A stretch of DNA of 64,000 nt from an uncultured Armatimonadota bacterium (GCA_903904815.1 CAIVDU010000036.1:1-64000); one strand, 5' to 3'. Positions 35,784-44,744 are shown, counted from the first letter of the stretch. Notes: generated by a model from the sequence alone, not told the origin. Made by a program: numbers and translations.

Positions 35784-35936
35784 GTTCGCTTGGGATTTCG
35801 TCAGTGGAACGACATTGTCCAAGTTCTGGAAGTTCAGAAAGGTCGACTTGACGAGGAATATCTTGATCATTGGGCGGACCACTTCGGATTTCGTGATTTG
35901 CTGGATAAAGCCCGCAGCCAGGCCTATCCGCTGTAA
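35784..35936 (+). pseudogene. C-terminal remnant of a nucleotidyltransferase-like protein
   Basis: This open frame encodes RLGFRQWNDIVQVLEVQKGR, then LDEEYLDHWADHFGFRDLLD and a short tail to the TAA at 35934. The pattern W-x-D-I, V-x-K/Q, LD-x-x-YL-x-x-WA is that of the C-terminus of a family of nucleotidyltransferase-fold proteins related to AbiEii/MNT antitoxin partners (from memory). Upstream, the frame closes at once (TGA at 35781), and no other frame in 35549-35783 gives a convincing protein. So only the last 50 residues survive. Confidence 0.5.
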
Positions 35937-35957
35937 GGATGTGCGCCGCACATTGGG

Positions 35958-36818
35958 CTAATCGAACACGACGGTTCGATTGCCGCGGATCAGTACTCGA
36001 TCCTCGACGTGCCATCTCACCGCACGCGCCAACACAGCCCGCTCGGTTTGACGACCAATTCGCCGGAGATCGCTCGGGTCGGAGCCATGGTCGACTCGAT
36101 GGACATCCTGTTCAATGATGGGGCCAGCGTCTAACTCAGCCGTTACGTAGTGGGCAGTTGCGCCGATGATCTTGACACCACGGTCATACGCCTGGTGGTA
36201 GGGGCGAGCCCCTGCAAACGCCGGGAGGAAGCTGTGGTGAATGTTGATCACTTTCCCGCCCCAGATCGCTAAGAAGGACGGCGAAAGAATTTGCATGTAC
36301 CGCGCCAAAACGATGACGTCGACTTGGTTCGCCACCAGTTCGAGGTGTCTGGCTTCCGCATCCGCCTTCGTGTCTGGAGTGACCGGAACGTGGAAAAACG
36401 GAACACCGAACGCAGTGGCCGACAACTCAAGGTCGCGGTGATTTCCGACGACCATCGAGATCTCGGCCTGCAGGTCTCCCGAGCGAACCTGCCAGAGAAG
36501 CTCCTGCAGACAGTGATCCTCTTTCGACACGAACACGGCCAGCCGTTTGTGACGATCACTTGGCACGAACCTTGCCTGCATCTCGAACCGGTTGGCAAGC
36601 TCACGGAAGGGCTCGACCAGTGAATCGGCGCTCGGGCCTTGGAACTCGACGCGCATGAAGAACTGCTCTGGCGCATCGTGCGTGCTGTGCTGGTCGGAAT
36701 GCACGATATTCGCTCCCTGGCGGAACAGAAAATCGGAAACGGCGGCGACGATCCCGGGGCGATCTGGGCATGAAACGACTAACCGACCGGACTGCGACAC
36801 TGCAAGAGGGTATCTCAT
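35958..36818 (-). CDS. purU: Formyltetrahydrofolate deformylase
   Basis: This 286-residue enzyme has an N-terminal ACT domain (LVVSCPDRPGIVAAVSDFLF) and a formyltransferase-like catalytic domain with INIHHSFLPAFAGARPYHQA and GATAHYVTAELDAGPIIEQD, which hold the catalytic Asn, His and Asp. It releases formate from 10-formyl-THF and so balances one-carbon pools and purine synthesis. The frame opens at a TTG (36845), but the ATG at 36818 fits the family length. Confidence 0.93.
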   Translation of the reverse strand: MRYPLAVSQSGRLVVSCPDRPGIVAAVSDFLFRQGANIVHSDQHSTHDAPEQFFMRVEFQGPSADSLVEPFRELANRFEMQARFVPSDRHKRLAVFVSKEDHCLQELLWQVRSGDLQAEISMVVGNHRDLELSATAFGVPFFHVPVTPDTKADAEARHLELVANQVDVIVLARYMQILSPSFLAIWGGKVINIHHSFLPAFAGARPYHQAYDRGVKIIGATAHYVTAELDAGPIIEQDVHRVDHGSDPSDLRRIGRQTERAVLARAVRWHVEDRVLIRGNRTVVFD

Positions 36819-36877
36819 ATCGACGGGGCGTATGGCCTTGAACAAGGCACAATAGACGTAGAACCTTCAGGTCATTC

Positions 36878-37810
36878 ATGAGCAATCATTCCATTCACCA
36901 CGTCACTGCCGTCACCGCCCGAGTCGGCGAGAACTTAACCTTCTACACCCAGACCTTAGGTTTGCGACTCGTGAAGAAGAGTGTCAACCAGGACGACGTG
37001 AGTGCGTACCACCTGTTCTATGCCGATAAGGTGGGCTCTCCGGGAACGGACATGACGTTCTTTGATTGGCCACTGATCGGGAGTCACGTTCCCGGCGCTG
37101 CCGACATTTCGCTCACTTCATTCCGAGTGCCTGGCAGTTCGTTGGATTGGTGGGAGGCTCGACTGGAGGAAGCCGCTACCGGGCCATTGCGGGAAGAAGA
37201 CGAGTTTGGCGCCGACCGGATTCTGTTTACCGACCCGGAAGGGCAGCGACTTGAATTGGTCGATGACACCGGACTTCCCGGTGGAGGCGTGGTTTGGGAC
37301 TTGACGGTTCCCGAAGACAAAGCCATCCGCGGAATCCTTGGTGTAGACGTAGTGAGCGCGCGGCCTGAAATGACGCGCGGGGTCGTGACCCAGCTGTTGG
37401 GATACCGACCGGTGGGAGAATCTGGAAACGCTTACGAGACGCGCGACGCGAACTCGTACGGTCGAATCCAGATCCATGAACCTGACGGCAAGAAGATTGC
37501 GAGGCTCGGTTCGGGCGGGACCCACCACGTCGCGGTTCGGGTCTCTGACGACGCCGAGTTGCTGGCGATGCAGAAGGAGATCGAAGCGGTCGGAATTCAA
37601 ACGTCGGGACTGGTGGATCGATTCTACTTCCACAGCCTTTACTTCAGGGATCCAGGCGGAATTCTGTTCGAATTGGCGACCGACGGTCCCGGATTCGCCG
37701 CCGACGAGTCGGCGGAGACACTCGGAGTCCGGCTTGCGCTTCCGCCATTCCTCGAAGATCAACGCGAGACAATCGAAGCAAACTTAAAGCCTCTCCCTGT
37801 TTTCGCATAA
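36878..37810 (+). CDS. Ring-cleaving dioxygenase of the MhqO type (VOC)
   Basis: This 310-residue protein has two VOC domains. It begins SIHHVTAVTARVGENLTFYT and LGLRLVKKSVNQDD, typical of MhqO/LinE-like extradiol dioxygenases. The C-terminal half has THHVAVRVSDDAELLAMQKE and FYFHSLYFRDPGGILFELAT, which supply the metal His and Glu. Relatives act in hydroquinone or quinone detoxification; the substrate here is not known. It is divergent from purU. Confidence 0.87.
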   Translation: MSNHSIHHVTAVTARVGENLTFYTQTLGLRLVKKSVNQDDVSAYHLFYADKVGSPGTDMTFFDWPLIGSHVPGAADISLTSFRVPGSSLDWWEARLEEAATGPLREEDEFGADRILFTDPEGQRLELVDDTGLPGGGVVWDLTVPEDKAIRGILGVDVVSARPEMTRGVVTQLLGYRPVGESGNAYETRDANSYGRIQIHEPDGKKIARLGSGGTHHVAVRVSDDAELLAMQKEIEAVGIQTSGLVDRFYFHSLYFRDPGGILFELATDGPGFAADESAETLGVRLALPPFLEDQRETIEANLKPLPVFA

Positions 37811-37828
37811 GCCGACTACACTGAGTGT

Positions 37829-38707
37829 ATGAGTCAGATTCCCGTGCTTCTCGATACCGACATCGGAAGCGACATCGACGATGCCGTCGCCCTTGCCTAC
37901 CTTCTCAAGAAGCCAGAATGTGAACTCCTCGGGATCACGACAGTCAGCGGGGATGTGCAAGAACGAGCTGCCCTCGCCGAAGCTATCTGCCTCTCGGTGG
38001 GACGCACCGATATTCCGATCCATTGTGGAAGGCGAAATGTCCTTGTCGACGGGCCAGGTCAGCCCAAAGTGCCTCAGTTCGAGGCCATCGCGCACAAGCA
38101 CCCTCGGCTGGATCGGCCGGAAAACGATGCGGTCTGGTTTTTGCGAGACACGATACGAAAACGGCCAGGAGAGATCACGCTTCTCACAATTGGACCGTAC
38201 TCAAACATCGCGATTCTGTTTGCCCTCGACCCCGAGATTCCCTATCTCCTGAAGTCGATTGTTTCGATGGGTGGAGTGTTTCATGGCGGCGATCGAAAGG
38301 AGTGGAACGCTCTCGTCGACCCGGCGGCTACCGCGATGGTCTATTCAGCCTATCGCCGCAACCACATCTCGGTAGGACTCGACGTCACCGAGCAGTGCAA
38401 GATGTCCGCTCATGAAGTGCGAAGTCGCTTTACGGATGAACCTCTGTTGACCGTCGCCGCAATGGCTGAAACCTGGTTCAAGCACTCTGAAGTGATGACT
38501 TTTCACGATCCGTTGGCGGCTGCGCTGATCTTCCGGCCTGAACTCTGCACCTATGAAACGGGCCAGGTTCAGGTTTCTTACGGGGTCGGCGACAAGGATT
38601 CTGGCCATACGAAGCTGGTGCCGGTAGATGGACCCGACAAGGTAGCGAAGACTGTCGATGTTCCCGCGTTTTTCGAGGAGTATTTCCGCATCGTACACGG
38701 CGCATAA
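37829..38707 (+). CDS. Inosine-uridine-preferring-type nucleoside hydrolase
   Basis: This 292-residue enzyme opens with VLLDTDIGSDIDDAVALAYL, the calcium-binding DxDxGxDxDD motif of the family. It then has LLTIGPYSNIAILFALDPEI and SIVSMGGVFHGGDRKEWNAL, with the fourth ligand Asp near the end (MTFHDPLAAALIF). It hydrolyses the N-glycosidic bond of ribonucleosides for purine or pyrimidine salvage. It follows the MhqO-like gene by 18 bases, probably in one transcript. Confidence 0.92.
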   Translation: MSQIPVLLDTDIGSDIDDAVALAYLLKKPECELLGITTVSGDVQERAALAEAICLSVGRTDIPIHCGRRNVLVDGPGQPKVPQFEAIAHKHPRLDRPENDAVWFLRDTIRKRPGEITLLTIGPYSNIAILFALDPEIPYLLKSIVSMGGVFHGGDRKEWNALVDPAATAMVYSAYRRNHISVGLDVTEQCKMSAHEVRSRFTDEPLLTVAAMAETWFKHSEVMTFHDPLAAALIFRPELCTYETGQVQVSYGVGDKDSGHTKLVPVDGPDKVAKTVDVPAFFEEYFRIVHGA

Positions 38708-38827
38708 ATGTGCTAACCGAGCACCACTTGAGACACGGCGGATTGAATGCCCGTATGGCTAGGTACGAAGGGCCAGAATGAACTCCCGAGGTTAGGTAAA
38801 ACCCGGCGATCCTTGCTGATTTAGTTT

Positions 38828-40270
38828 ATGGTTTCATTGCCGTCAGTTCCCCAGAACCTTGACGAGTTCGAAGCGGTCCTCCGTGAAACTTCGGGCTCGG
38901 ATCAAGCGCCGTCCGTCGCCTACGGAATTTCTCGGCGGGGCGAGACGGTCATCAGCGGGGCTTTCGGTTTCGCGGATCGCGAGCGAACCGTCTTAGCAAC
39001 CATCCGGACGCCATACCAGTTGGCATCGATTACGAAACCACTGACGGCGACGGTGCTCGCAATTCTTGCCGAACGAGGAGTCGTGCACCTAGATGAGCCC
39101 ATCAACTCTCAGCTGAGTGGGATCAAGATTCAGAGCCGAACCGGCAACGCCGATCAGGTCACGGTGCGCCAAGTCGCCGACCACAGTTCAGGCCTACCTA
39201 CCCACTACCAGTTTTATTACGGAGATGAGCCCTCGGTTCGGCCGAGTGTCGAGACGCAACTGCGGCGGTTCGCTAAAACGTTCACTTCTCCCGGTGAACG
39301 GCATGTGTATTCGAACCTGGGCTATGGACTGCTTGAATTCCTTCTCGAGCAAGTTTCAGGGCTCTCTCTAGCCGAACTGATGAAGGGAGAGTTGTTCGAT
39401 CCTTTGGGCATGGTGGATGCAAGTCTTGGAAATCGTGATTCCCGGGAAGTTGCCGTGTCGTACGGCCCGGACGGGGTTCCCTATCCGCCTTATGACTTCG
39501 ACCATCGTGGGGGATCGGCGGCGTTCGCGTCAGTCGCTGACCTTCTTGCGTTTGGCGAGGCTCACCTCGGGTTTGGACCGTCCATACTGAGCCCAGGAGG
39601 ACTCGCCGACGCCCATCGAGCGACGTCCTACTCGGAAACGCAAGCAGTGTATGGGCTAGGGTGGGGGATTCGAGCGGATCGGCATGGGTACCGGTCGATC
39701 AGCCACACCGGTTACATGGGGGGCGTGAGCACGGCGATCCGCTTAATCCCTGAGTTGGATCTCACCATCGTGATCCTGACCAACGGACAGTCAGACTTGC
39801 CCATGATGTTCACCGACTATGCAGTTTCGGCCTTGTCCCAGGAGTACCGCAACAAACTGGTTCCTTCGCTTTTGACTCCGGCTACGCCGCTTCCGATGAA
39901 CCCGGTGCCCGAGCGTCTCTTTGGAACCTGGTCGGGATCCGTTGAGACCGAGTCGGGCCATAGATTGCTGGAACTGGAAATCACCTCGTCCAATACGGCG
40001 ATCGTCCACTGCCATGGAACCGTTCAAGACGTTCAGGAACTGCACTGGCGTTCGGGACGGATATTCGGAATGTTCGATGCCGACCTTGAAGCAAGCGAAA
40101 TCTTAAAATCGCCCTACCGGATTCACCTGGACCTTTCTGAGCGCTCGGACTCATTGAGCGGGGTTGCCTTGACCATGACGACCCTTCTGGATGGACCGGG
40201 CGGCGCGCCCGGTAAGCGATTCGGAAATGCGCTCGGGTTCTGGACCGAGCTCAAACGACCCAACCTCTAG
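38828..40270 (+). CDS. Serine hydrolase, class C beta-lactamase/penicillin-binding fold
   Basis: This 480-residue protein has the three motifs of the fold: SxxK in YQLASITKPLTATVLAILA, YxN in RHVYSNLGYGLLEFLLEQVS and a HTG triad in ISHTGYMGGVSTAIRLI. A C-terminal beta-barrel-like domain follows. There is no signal peptide, so it is probably cytoplasmic and an esterase or D-aminopeptidase-like enzyme rather than a resistance enzyme. Its 3' end overlaps the converging hypothetical gene by four bases. Confidence 0.85.
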   Translation: MVSLPSVPQNLDEFEAVLRETSGSDQAPSVAYGISRRGETVISGAFGFADRERTVLATIRTPYQLASITKPLTATVLAILAERGVVHLDEPINSQLSGIKIQSRTGNADQVTVRQVADHSSGLPTHYQFYYGDEPSVRPSVETQLRRFAKTFTSPGERHVYSNLGYGLLEFLLEQVSGLSLAELMKGELFDPLGMVDASLGNRDSREVAVSYGPDGVPYPPYDFDHRGGSAAFASVADLLAFGEAHLGFGPSILSPGGLADAHRATSYSETQAVYGLGWGIRADRHGYRSISHTGYMGGVSTAIRLIPELDLTIVILTNGQSDLPMMFTDYAVSALSQEYRNKLVPSLLTPATPLPMNPVPERLFGTWSGSVETESGHRLLELEITSSNTAIVHCHGTVQDVQELHWRSGRIFGMFDADLEASEILKSPYRIHLDLSERSDSLSGVALTMTTLLDGPGGAPGKRFGNALGFWTELKRPNL

Positions 40271-40869
40271 ATCTTGAGTCGGTGCTTCACTTTCTGGCCA
40301 GCCTCGGTCAGTTTTTCCAGGGCGAGCTGCCCGAGTACTCCCAGGTCTGGCATCCCGTCGGTCCGCACGACGGTTACGCGCTTTCCCTGCTCCATCACGG
40401 CGAGGTATCGCCCGCTCGGGCCATCTTCTCGCATGATCAGCACCGAACTTGAACCTCCGATAGAGGCGAGACGGGTCATTCCATGCTCGGAAAACTCGTG
40501 CTGATAGTGCTCCAAGGCGTGATCCTTGCCGTCCCCGCTGTAAGACACCGCGTGGAGTTCCCTGATCGGACTAAGGAGGGCCGCGAGGTCCTTGGTATCG
40601 ACGTTGACGGTGCCAAGTCCTGTCTTGATCGCGATGGTTCGCGACGCGCCCGCGGTGGGATCGAAGCCTTCGCCGGACATCATCTGTGCGATGAAGGGAA
40701 TGAGTTCCTTCGCGGGCGCGTCGACATCAAAATTGATTTGGGCGTCCTTAGGGAGATCGATCGGGAGATGCCCGGAATGTTCTTGGGCTCCTAAAGGCAA
40801 GGATGCGGCGAAGAAACCAGCGGCCAGAATGCACATGCGAAGGCTCATTACTTTCTTTTGACGATTCAT
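40267..40869 (-). CDS. Secreted hypothetical protein
   Basis: This 200-residue protein has a signal peptide (SLRMCILAAGFFAASLPLGA). The mature part is alpha/beta with VDAPAKELIPFIAQMMSGEG and SSSVLIMREDGPSGRYLAVM. The helix-and-strand layout is reminiscent of DUF4252-type secreted proteins, but I cannot confirm it. It likely acts in the periplasm. Its start faces the inverted-repeat element before the fucosidase gene. Confidence 0.6.
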   Translation of the reverse strand: MNRQKKVMSLRMCILAAGFFAASLPLGAQEHSGHLPIDLPKDAQINFDVDAPAKELIPFIAQMMSGEGFDPTAGASRTIAIKTGLGTVNVDTKDLAALLSPIRELHAVSYSGDGKDHALEHYQHEFSEHGMTRLASIGGSSSVLIMREDGPSGRYLAVMEQGKRVTVVRTDGMPDLGVLGQLALEKLTEAGQKVKHRLKI

Positions 40870-40899
40870 GGGCGTGGGTGTGTCGCCCTAACCTGTTTG

Positions 40900-41095
40900 G
40901 AAGTTTCAGTTTGCAGCCAGCAGCGGGCAGTTAGCAGCAAAATTGAGCCAGAGGCTCACAATCAGGAATGAAAGTAGGGACCGCTAGAATCCGTTCCTGC
41001 TGCTAACTGCGGGCTGCAAACGGCAAACTTTCATTTGAGTCGGAGCGGATTCTAGGATTGCCCACTTTCATTGCTGGTTGTGAGCGACCGGCTCA
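40900..41095. repeat. Interleaved inverted-repeat element (A-B-A'-B')
   Basis: Segment A (about 40900-40942, containing TTTGCAGCC and GCAGTTAGCAGCA) is the reverse complement of A' (40998-41034, TGCTGCTAACTGC then GGCTGCAAA), apart from a short insert in A. Segment B (40943-40997, with TGAGCC, GCTCACAA, AATGAAAGT and CTAGAATCCG) is the reverse complement of B' (41037-41095) at most positions. The order is A, B, A', B', so the two pairings cross. The element fills the gap between two divergent genes. Confidence 0.75.
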
Positions 41096-41143
41096 TGTTG
41101 GCTGTAATATCAACGTGGATTCACGTCTACACGCTAATCGACC

Positions 41144-42907
41144 ATGATGAAACTCCAATCTTCGCTGCTCTTAAGCGCGCTTGCTCTTTGTCTTATGTCC
41201 CCTTTGGCGAGCGCCTCCGCCCGCCAAACAAACAACCCAAATGAGACACCGGCTCAGCGCGATGCCCGCATGAAATGGTGGCACGAAGCCAGATTTGGAA
41301 TGTTCATCCACTGGGGGCTCTATGCAGTTCCCGCCGGTATTTGGAAAGGACAGGAAACGAGTTGGATCGGGGAATGGATCATGAACTCCTCGAAGATCCC
41401 GGTGGCGGAGTATGCGGCGCTCGCGAAGCAATTCGATCCTGAGCAGTTCAACGCGGAATCGTGGGTGAAGCTGGCGAAGGCGGCAGGGATGAAGTACATC
41501 GTGATCACCGCCAAGCACCACGATGGGTTCGCGATGTTCCACACCAAAGTGGACGGCTACAACATTTTCGACGCGACCCCGTTTCACCGTGATCCTCTGA
41601 AGGAGCTAGCCGCCGCGTGCAAGAAAGAAGGGATCAAACTCGGCTTTTATTACTCCCAGAGTCAAGACTGGCACCACGCGGGTGGTTACGCCTACAACGG
41701 CGGTCACTGGGATCCCGCCCAGAATGGTAGCTACGACGACTACCTAAAGAACGTGGCGGCGCCGCAGGTGAAGGAACTTCTGACCGAATACGGGCCAGTC
41801 TCTGTCATCTGGTGGGACACGCCGGGAGACATGACTCCCGAGCGCGCCGCGCTGTTTTCCCCGCTCCTCAAGCTTCAGCCCAAGATCATTAGCAACGATC
41901 GTCTTGGGAGTCTGAAGGGGGACTATGGAACGCCCGAGCAGACCATCCCGGCCAAGGGGCTCGGTCACGATTGGGAAACATGCATGACGATCAATGACAC
42001 TTGGGGATACAAGGTGAATGACCACAATTTCAAGTCGACCGCCGTGCTCCTCCATAATTTGATCGACGTGGCAAGCAAAGGAGGCAACTACCTCCTCAAC
42101 GTCGGTCCAGATGCGACGGGAGTGATTCCCCCCGACGAGGCGCAAAGACTCCTCGAAGTCGGCACTTGGCTGAAGGCCAACGGTGAAGCGGTCTACGGCA
42201 CTTCGGCCAGTCCGTTTAATGCACAGCTTTCGTGGGGGCGGGGAACCCAGAAAGCGGGCAAGCTCTACCTGACCGTTTTCGACTGGCCGACTGACGGGCA
42301 AATTCACGTGCCGGTTCTCAACCCGAAGGTGCGGGCGCACCTCCTTTCCAGTCCGAAGGATATCCTCAAGACGACGTCTGATAGCTCTGGTCTTACGATC
42401 CAAGTCCCTGACCATGCTCCCGACGCCTTAGCCAGTGTCATCGTAGTAGAGCCGGTAGGTCCACTTCAAGTGGCTGGGCCGCCCCCTCCGGTTCTCATCT
42501 CGCCGACTGGCGCCGGAGCCTATCAATTGACCGCCTCGAACGCCGCCCTGGTCGGGGACGCGATTAAGGTCGAAGGCGACGATGTCAAAAACATCGGCTA
42601 TTGGACCAACGCGACCGACTACGTGACGTGGCGCATGAAGGTGGACAAGCCGGGAACGTACAACGTCGCGATGACCTACTCCGACGACACAGTGGCGAGC
42701 GACTCAGAGTTCACTCTGTCGACCGGGAATCGCACGCTCAGCGGGGTTGTGAAGTCCACGGGCTCTTGGAGCGCTTACCAGACAACGAGCTTGGGGACGA
42801 TCGAAATTAATCAGTTGGGGGCGGTCACCCTAACACTGAAAGTCATCAAGATGCCCCATGGCGCGGTCATGAACTTGCGCGCAGTGGTCCTCGACCCCGT
42901 TCGATAG
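41144..42907 (+). CDS. Secreted alpha-L-fucosidase, GH29
   Basis: This 587-residue protein has a signal peptide (SSLLLSALALCLMSPLASA). The GH29 barrel has RFGMFIHWGLYAVPAGIW, MKYIVITAKHHDGFAMFHT, LGFYYSQSQDWHH and the nucleophile Asp in VIWWDTPGDM. A C-terminal beta-sandwich over residues 470-587 resembles a carbohydrate-binding module (GTYNVAMTYSDDT). It removes alpha-L-fucose from glycans outside the cell. The nucleophile loop reads WWDTPGD rather than the commoner WFDG, so the exact subgroup is uncertain. A strong terminator follows. Confidence 0.9.
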   Translation: MMKLQSSLLLSALALCLMSPLASASARQTNNPNETPAQRDARMKWWHEARFGMFIHWGLYAVPAGIWKGQETSWIGEWIMNSSKIPVAEYAALAKQFDPEQFNAESWVKLAKAAGMKYIVITAKHHDGFAMFHTKVDGYNIFDATPFHRDPLKELAAACKKEGIKLGFYYSQSQDWHHAGGYAYNGGHWDPAQNGSYDDYLKNVAAPQVKELLTEYGPVSVIWWDTPGDMTPERAALFSPLLKLQPKIISNDRLGSLKGDYGTPEQTIPAKGLGHDWETCMTINDTWGYKVNDHNFKSTAVLLHNLIDVASKGGNYLLNVGPDATGVIPPDEAQRLLEVGTWLKANGEAVYGTSASPFNAQLSWGRGTQKAGKLYLTVFDWPTDGQIHVPVLNPKVRAHLLSSPKDILKTTSDSSGLTIQVPDHAPDALASVIVVEPVGPLQVAGPPPPVLISPTGAGAYQLTASNAALVGDAIKVEGDDVKNIGYWTNATDYVTWRMKVDKPGTYNVAMTYSDDTVASDSEFTLSTGNRTLSGVVKSTGSWSAYQTTSLGTIEINQLGAVTLTLKVIKMPHGAVMNLRAVVLDPVR

Positions 42908-42922
42908 CAAAAGATTGGAACT

Positions 42923-42973
42923 AAAACGACGTTCGATTCATTCCGAAAGGCATGCGAGCGGACGTCGTTTTTG
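42923..42973 (+). terminator. Terminator after the fucosidase gene
   Basis: AAAACGACGT (42923-42932) pairs with ACGTCGTTTT (42962-42971) around a 29-base loop and runs directly into TTT. It separates the fucosidase transcript from the sigma-factor operon. Confidence 0.65.
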
Positions 42974-43000
42974 GAGATCTGAGCTGGGGCTCACGATAGG

Positions 43001-43606
43001 GTGGCTCTCGTGGCAGGTTGGAATAGTTTCGAATCCTCGGTCGGAAGTGGCATCATGGCCTCTGTGCTAGGAAGATCTGTGCCGAAGCCGGAAAAGCAGA
43101 GCCCGAGATTCGAGGATGTAGCAAGACAAGAGCTAGCGGTCCTCTATCGGGTGGCTCTACGGCTTACTCACAGTGCCGAGGATGCCGAGGACTTGGTCTC
43201 TCAAACGCTCTTGAACGCGCATCGAGCGTGGGGAAGCTTCGATGGAAGCTATCCGCGCAGCTGGTTGATCAAGATTCTCAAGAACGAGTTTCTCACTCAG
43301 AGGCGTAAGCGAGGTTCCGCCGGGAACGTCTCCATCGATTCGATCGAGGAGCCATCGGACGAAGGGTTTTGGGAAGAAGTGAGCTGGTCTGCAGTCGGGG
43401 AGAACATTCTCCGCGAATTAGACCGGTTGCCAGAAGAGTATCGACTCGCGGTTGCCCTGTGTGATGTCGAAGAGATGAGCTACGAAGAAGCCGCGCTCTC
43501 CTTGGACATTCCGGTTGGCACAGTTAGGTCCAGGCTGTTCAGAGGGCGAAGGCTCTTAAGGGCGCGTCTTGTTCACATGGTTGAAGATTCGGGGAGGGAG
43601 AGCTAA
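43001..43606 (+). CDS. ECF-type RNA polymerase sigma factor
   Basis: This protein of about 200 residues has sigma region 2 (AVLYRVALRLTHSAEDAEDL, then WGSFDGSYPRSWLIKILKN) and region 4 (LDRLPEEYRLAVALCDVEEM, SYEEAALSLDIPVGTVRSRL). The start could be GTG 43001 or ATG 43055; region 2 starts near residue 35, so the later one is also suitable. It directs RNA polymerase to a specific regulon. The anti-sigma candidate begins on the last base of its stop codon. Confidence 0.93.
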   Translation: MALVAGWNSFESSVGSGIMASVLGRSVPKPEKQSPRFEDVARQELAVLYRVALRLTHSAEDAEDLVSQTLLNAHRAWGSFDGSYPRSWLIKILKNEFLTQRRKRGSAGNVSIDSIEEPSDEGFWEEVSWSAVGENILRELDRLPEEYRLAVALCDVEEMSYEEAALSLDIPVGTVRSRLFRGRRLLRARLVHMVEDSGRES

Positions 43607-43866
43607 TGAAGCATCACAACGAAGATGGGCCACCTTGTGGCCATATGGAAGGGTTACTCAATCAGGCCGCAGATGGTTCAAGCCGTGGACTGAAGCTGTG
43701 GTACGCCATCAACCATGCCGCACGATGCACCGGCTGTGGCAACTACTTACGGCGTCTGCGGGAGACGGTTGGGCGATTGCATTCGGCGACAAAAGAGATG
43801 CCCCCAACCGACGTCTTAAATCGATTGGAGGCAGCAATCCCTAGAGAGGAGGGGATTCCCCGATAA
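43606..43866 (+). CDS. Small zinc-type anti-sigma factor (ZAS-like)
   Basis: This 86-residue protein overlaps the sigma gene stop by one base (TAATG). It contains INHAARCTGCGNYLRRL, a His-x3-Cys-x2-Cys motif as in zinc-associated anti-sigma domains, with a preceding CGHMEGL that may supply another ligand. It has no membrane helix, so it is a cytoplasmic ZAS protein, as for redox- or thiol-responsive anti-sigmas. The signal it senses is unknown. Confidence 0.75.
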   Translation: MKHHNEDGPPCGHMEGLLNQAADGSSRGLKLWYAINHAARCTGCGNYLRRLRETVGRLHSATKEMPPTDVLNRLEAAIPREEGIPR

Positions 43867-43868
43867 TC

Positions 43869-44744
43869 TTAGATTCGGCGGCCGAACACGGTTCGGACAG
43901 GCTTTTCGCGGAAAGCGCCCTGGATAGATGCCGACTGGAAGCCGTTCGGGACGACTCCCGTGCGGCAATAGATAAAGAGCGCCGTTTGGAAAATCGTCGT
44001 CATGGAACTTGCGACGATCGTGACTCCCACAATGTAGACGAGCCCGAGCACGAGCATCGCGGCGCCGAGAATGAACTGTTGGGCGATCAGCAGGCCGATT
44101 CCGATTCCGAACGGGATCAATGACGCAAGAATTAGAAGGCCGGTGACCGTGCCCATCCCTACTCCAAGCATGATGCTCTCGCCCCACGTGCGCTTGATCA
44201 TCGCGGTCGAGGTCTTGACTGCTTCAATGGGGCCTACCCCTTCGAGGGCAAGACTCGGAACCACGAAGTAGACGGCCAAATTCCAGACCATTCCGATCAG
44301 ACTCGTGACAAGCGTTCCAATGATGCCCATTCTCTCGCTGATCGTGCGGAGCACCATTCCTATAGTTGACGCCAGAAGAGCCCACCCAAGAATCTGAGGC
44401 AGGCGCTTCATCGCCGATTCAACGCCAAACGCGACGGTGGCCTTCCGGCCGTTCAATTCTTCGTTAGCGCATGCCACCAAGGCCGTGTTGAAAAAGATCG
44501 CGACGAAATAGTTTGCGAAGTACAACCCAGCGGTGAGAACCCAGTGAAGGGTGTCAAAGGCCACCGGATGCTTCGACGTCTGTTGTCCGATGAGGGTCAG
44601 GATGATCGGAACCAAGAACGGGATCGAAACCACGATGGCTCCGATGGCGGACAGCACCGGGAAAATGGCGAGGGAAGGGTTTCCTCGAAGGACTGCGTAG
44701 CTTTCCCTTGCAACCTGGATGCTTCTTGAAATGCGATCACCCAT
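43869..44744 (-). CDS. DUF6159-family membrane protein
   Basis: This 291-residue protein has about six membrane helices (FPVLSAIGAIVVSIPFLVPI, VLTAGLYFANYFVAIFFNTA, ILASLIPFGIGIGLLIAQQF). It begins MGDRISRSIQVARESYAVLR, a motif I associate with DUF6159. The ATG at 44744 matches that start; the frame is open to 44771. It converges on the sigma operon with two bases between the stops. The function is unknown. Confidence 0.75.
   Translation of the reverse strand: MGDRISRSIQVARESYAVLRGNPSLAIFPVLSAIGAIVVSIPFLVPIILTLIGQQTSKHPVAFDTLHWVLTAGLYFANYFVAIFFNTALVACANEELNGRKATVAFGVESAMKRLPQILGWALLASTIGMVLRTISERMGIIGTLVTSLIGMVWNLAVYFVVPSLALEGVGPIEAVKTSTAMIKRTWGESIMLGVGMGTVTGLLILASLIPFGIGIGLLIAQQFILGAAMLVLGLVYIVGVTIVASSMTTIFQTALFIYCRTGVVPNGFQSASIQGAFREKPVRTVFGRRI

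Noticed and set aside
35616-35951. Minus-strand frame of 111 residues
   Set aside because: It is antisense to the nucleotidyltransferase-like remnant and shows no family pattern; a second overlapping minus frame at 35659-36015 runs into purU.
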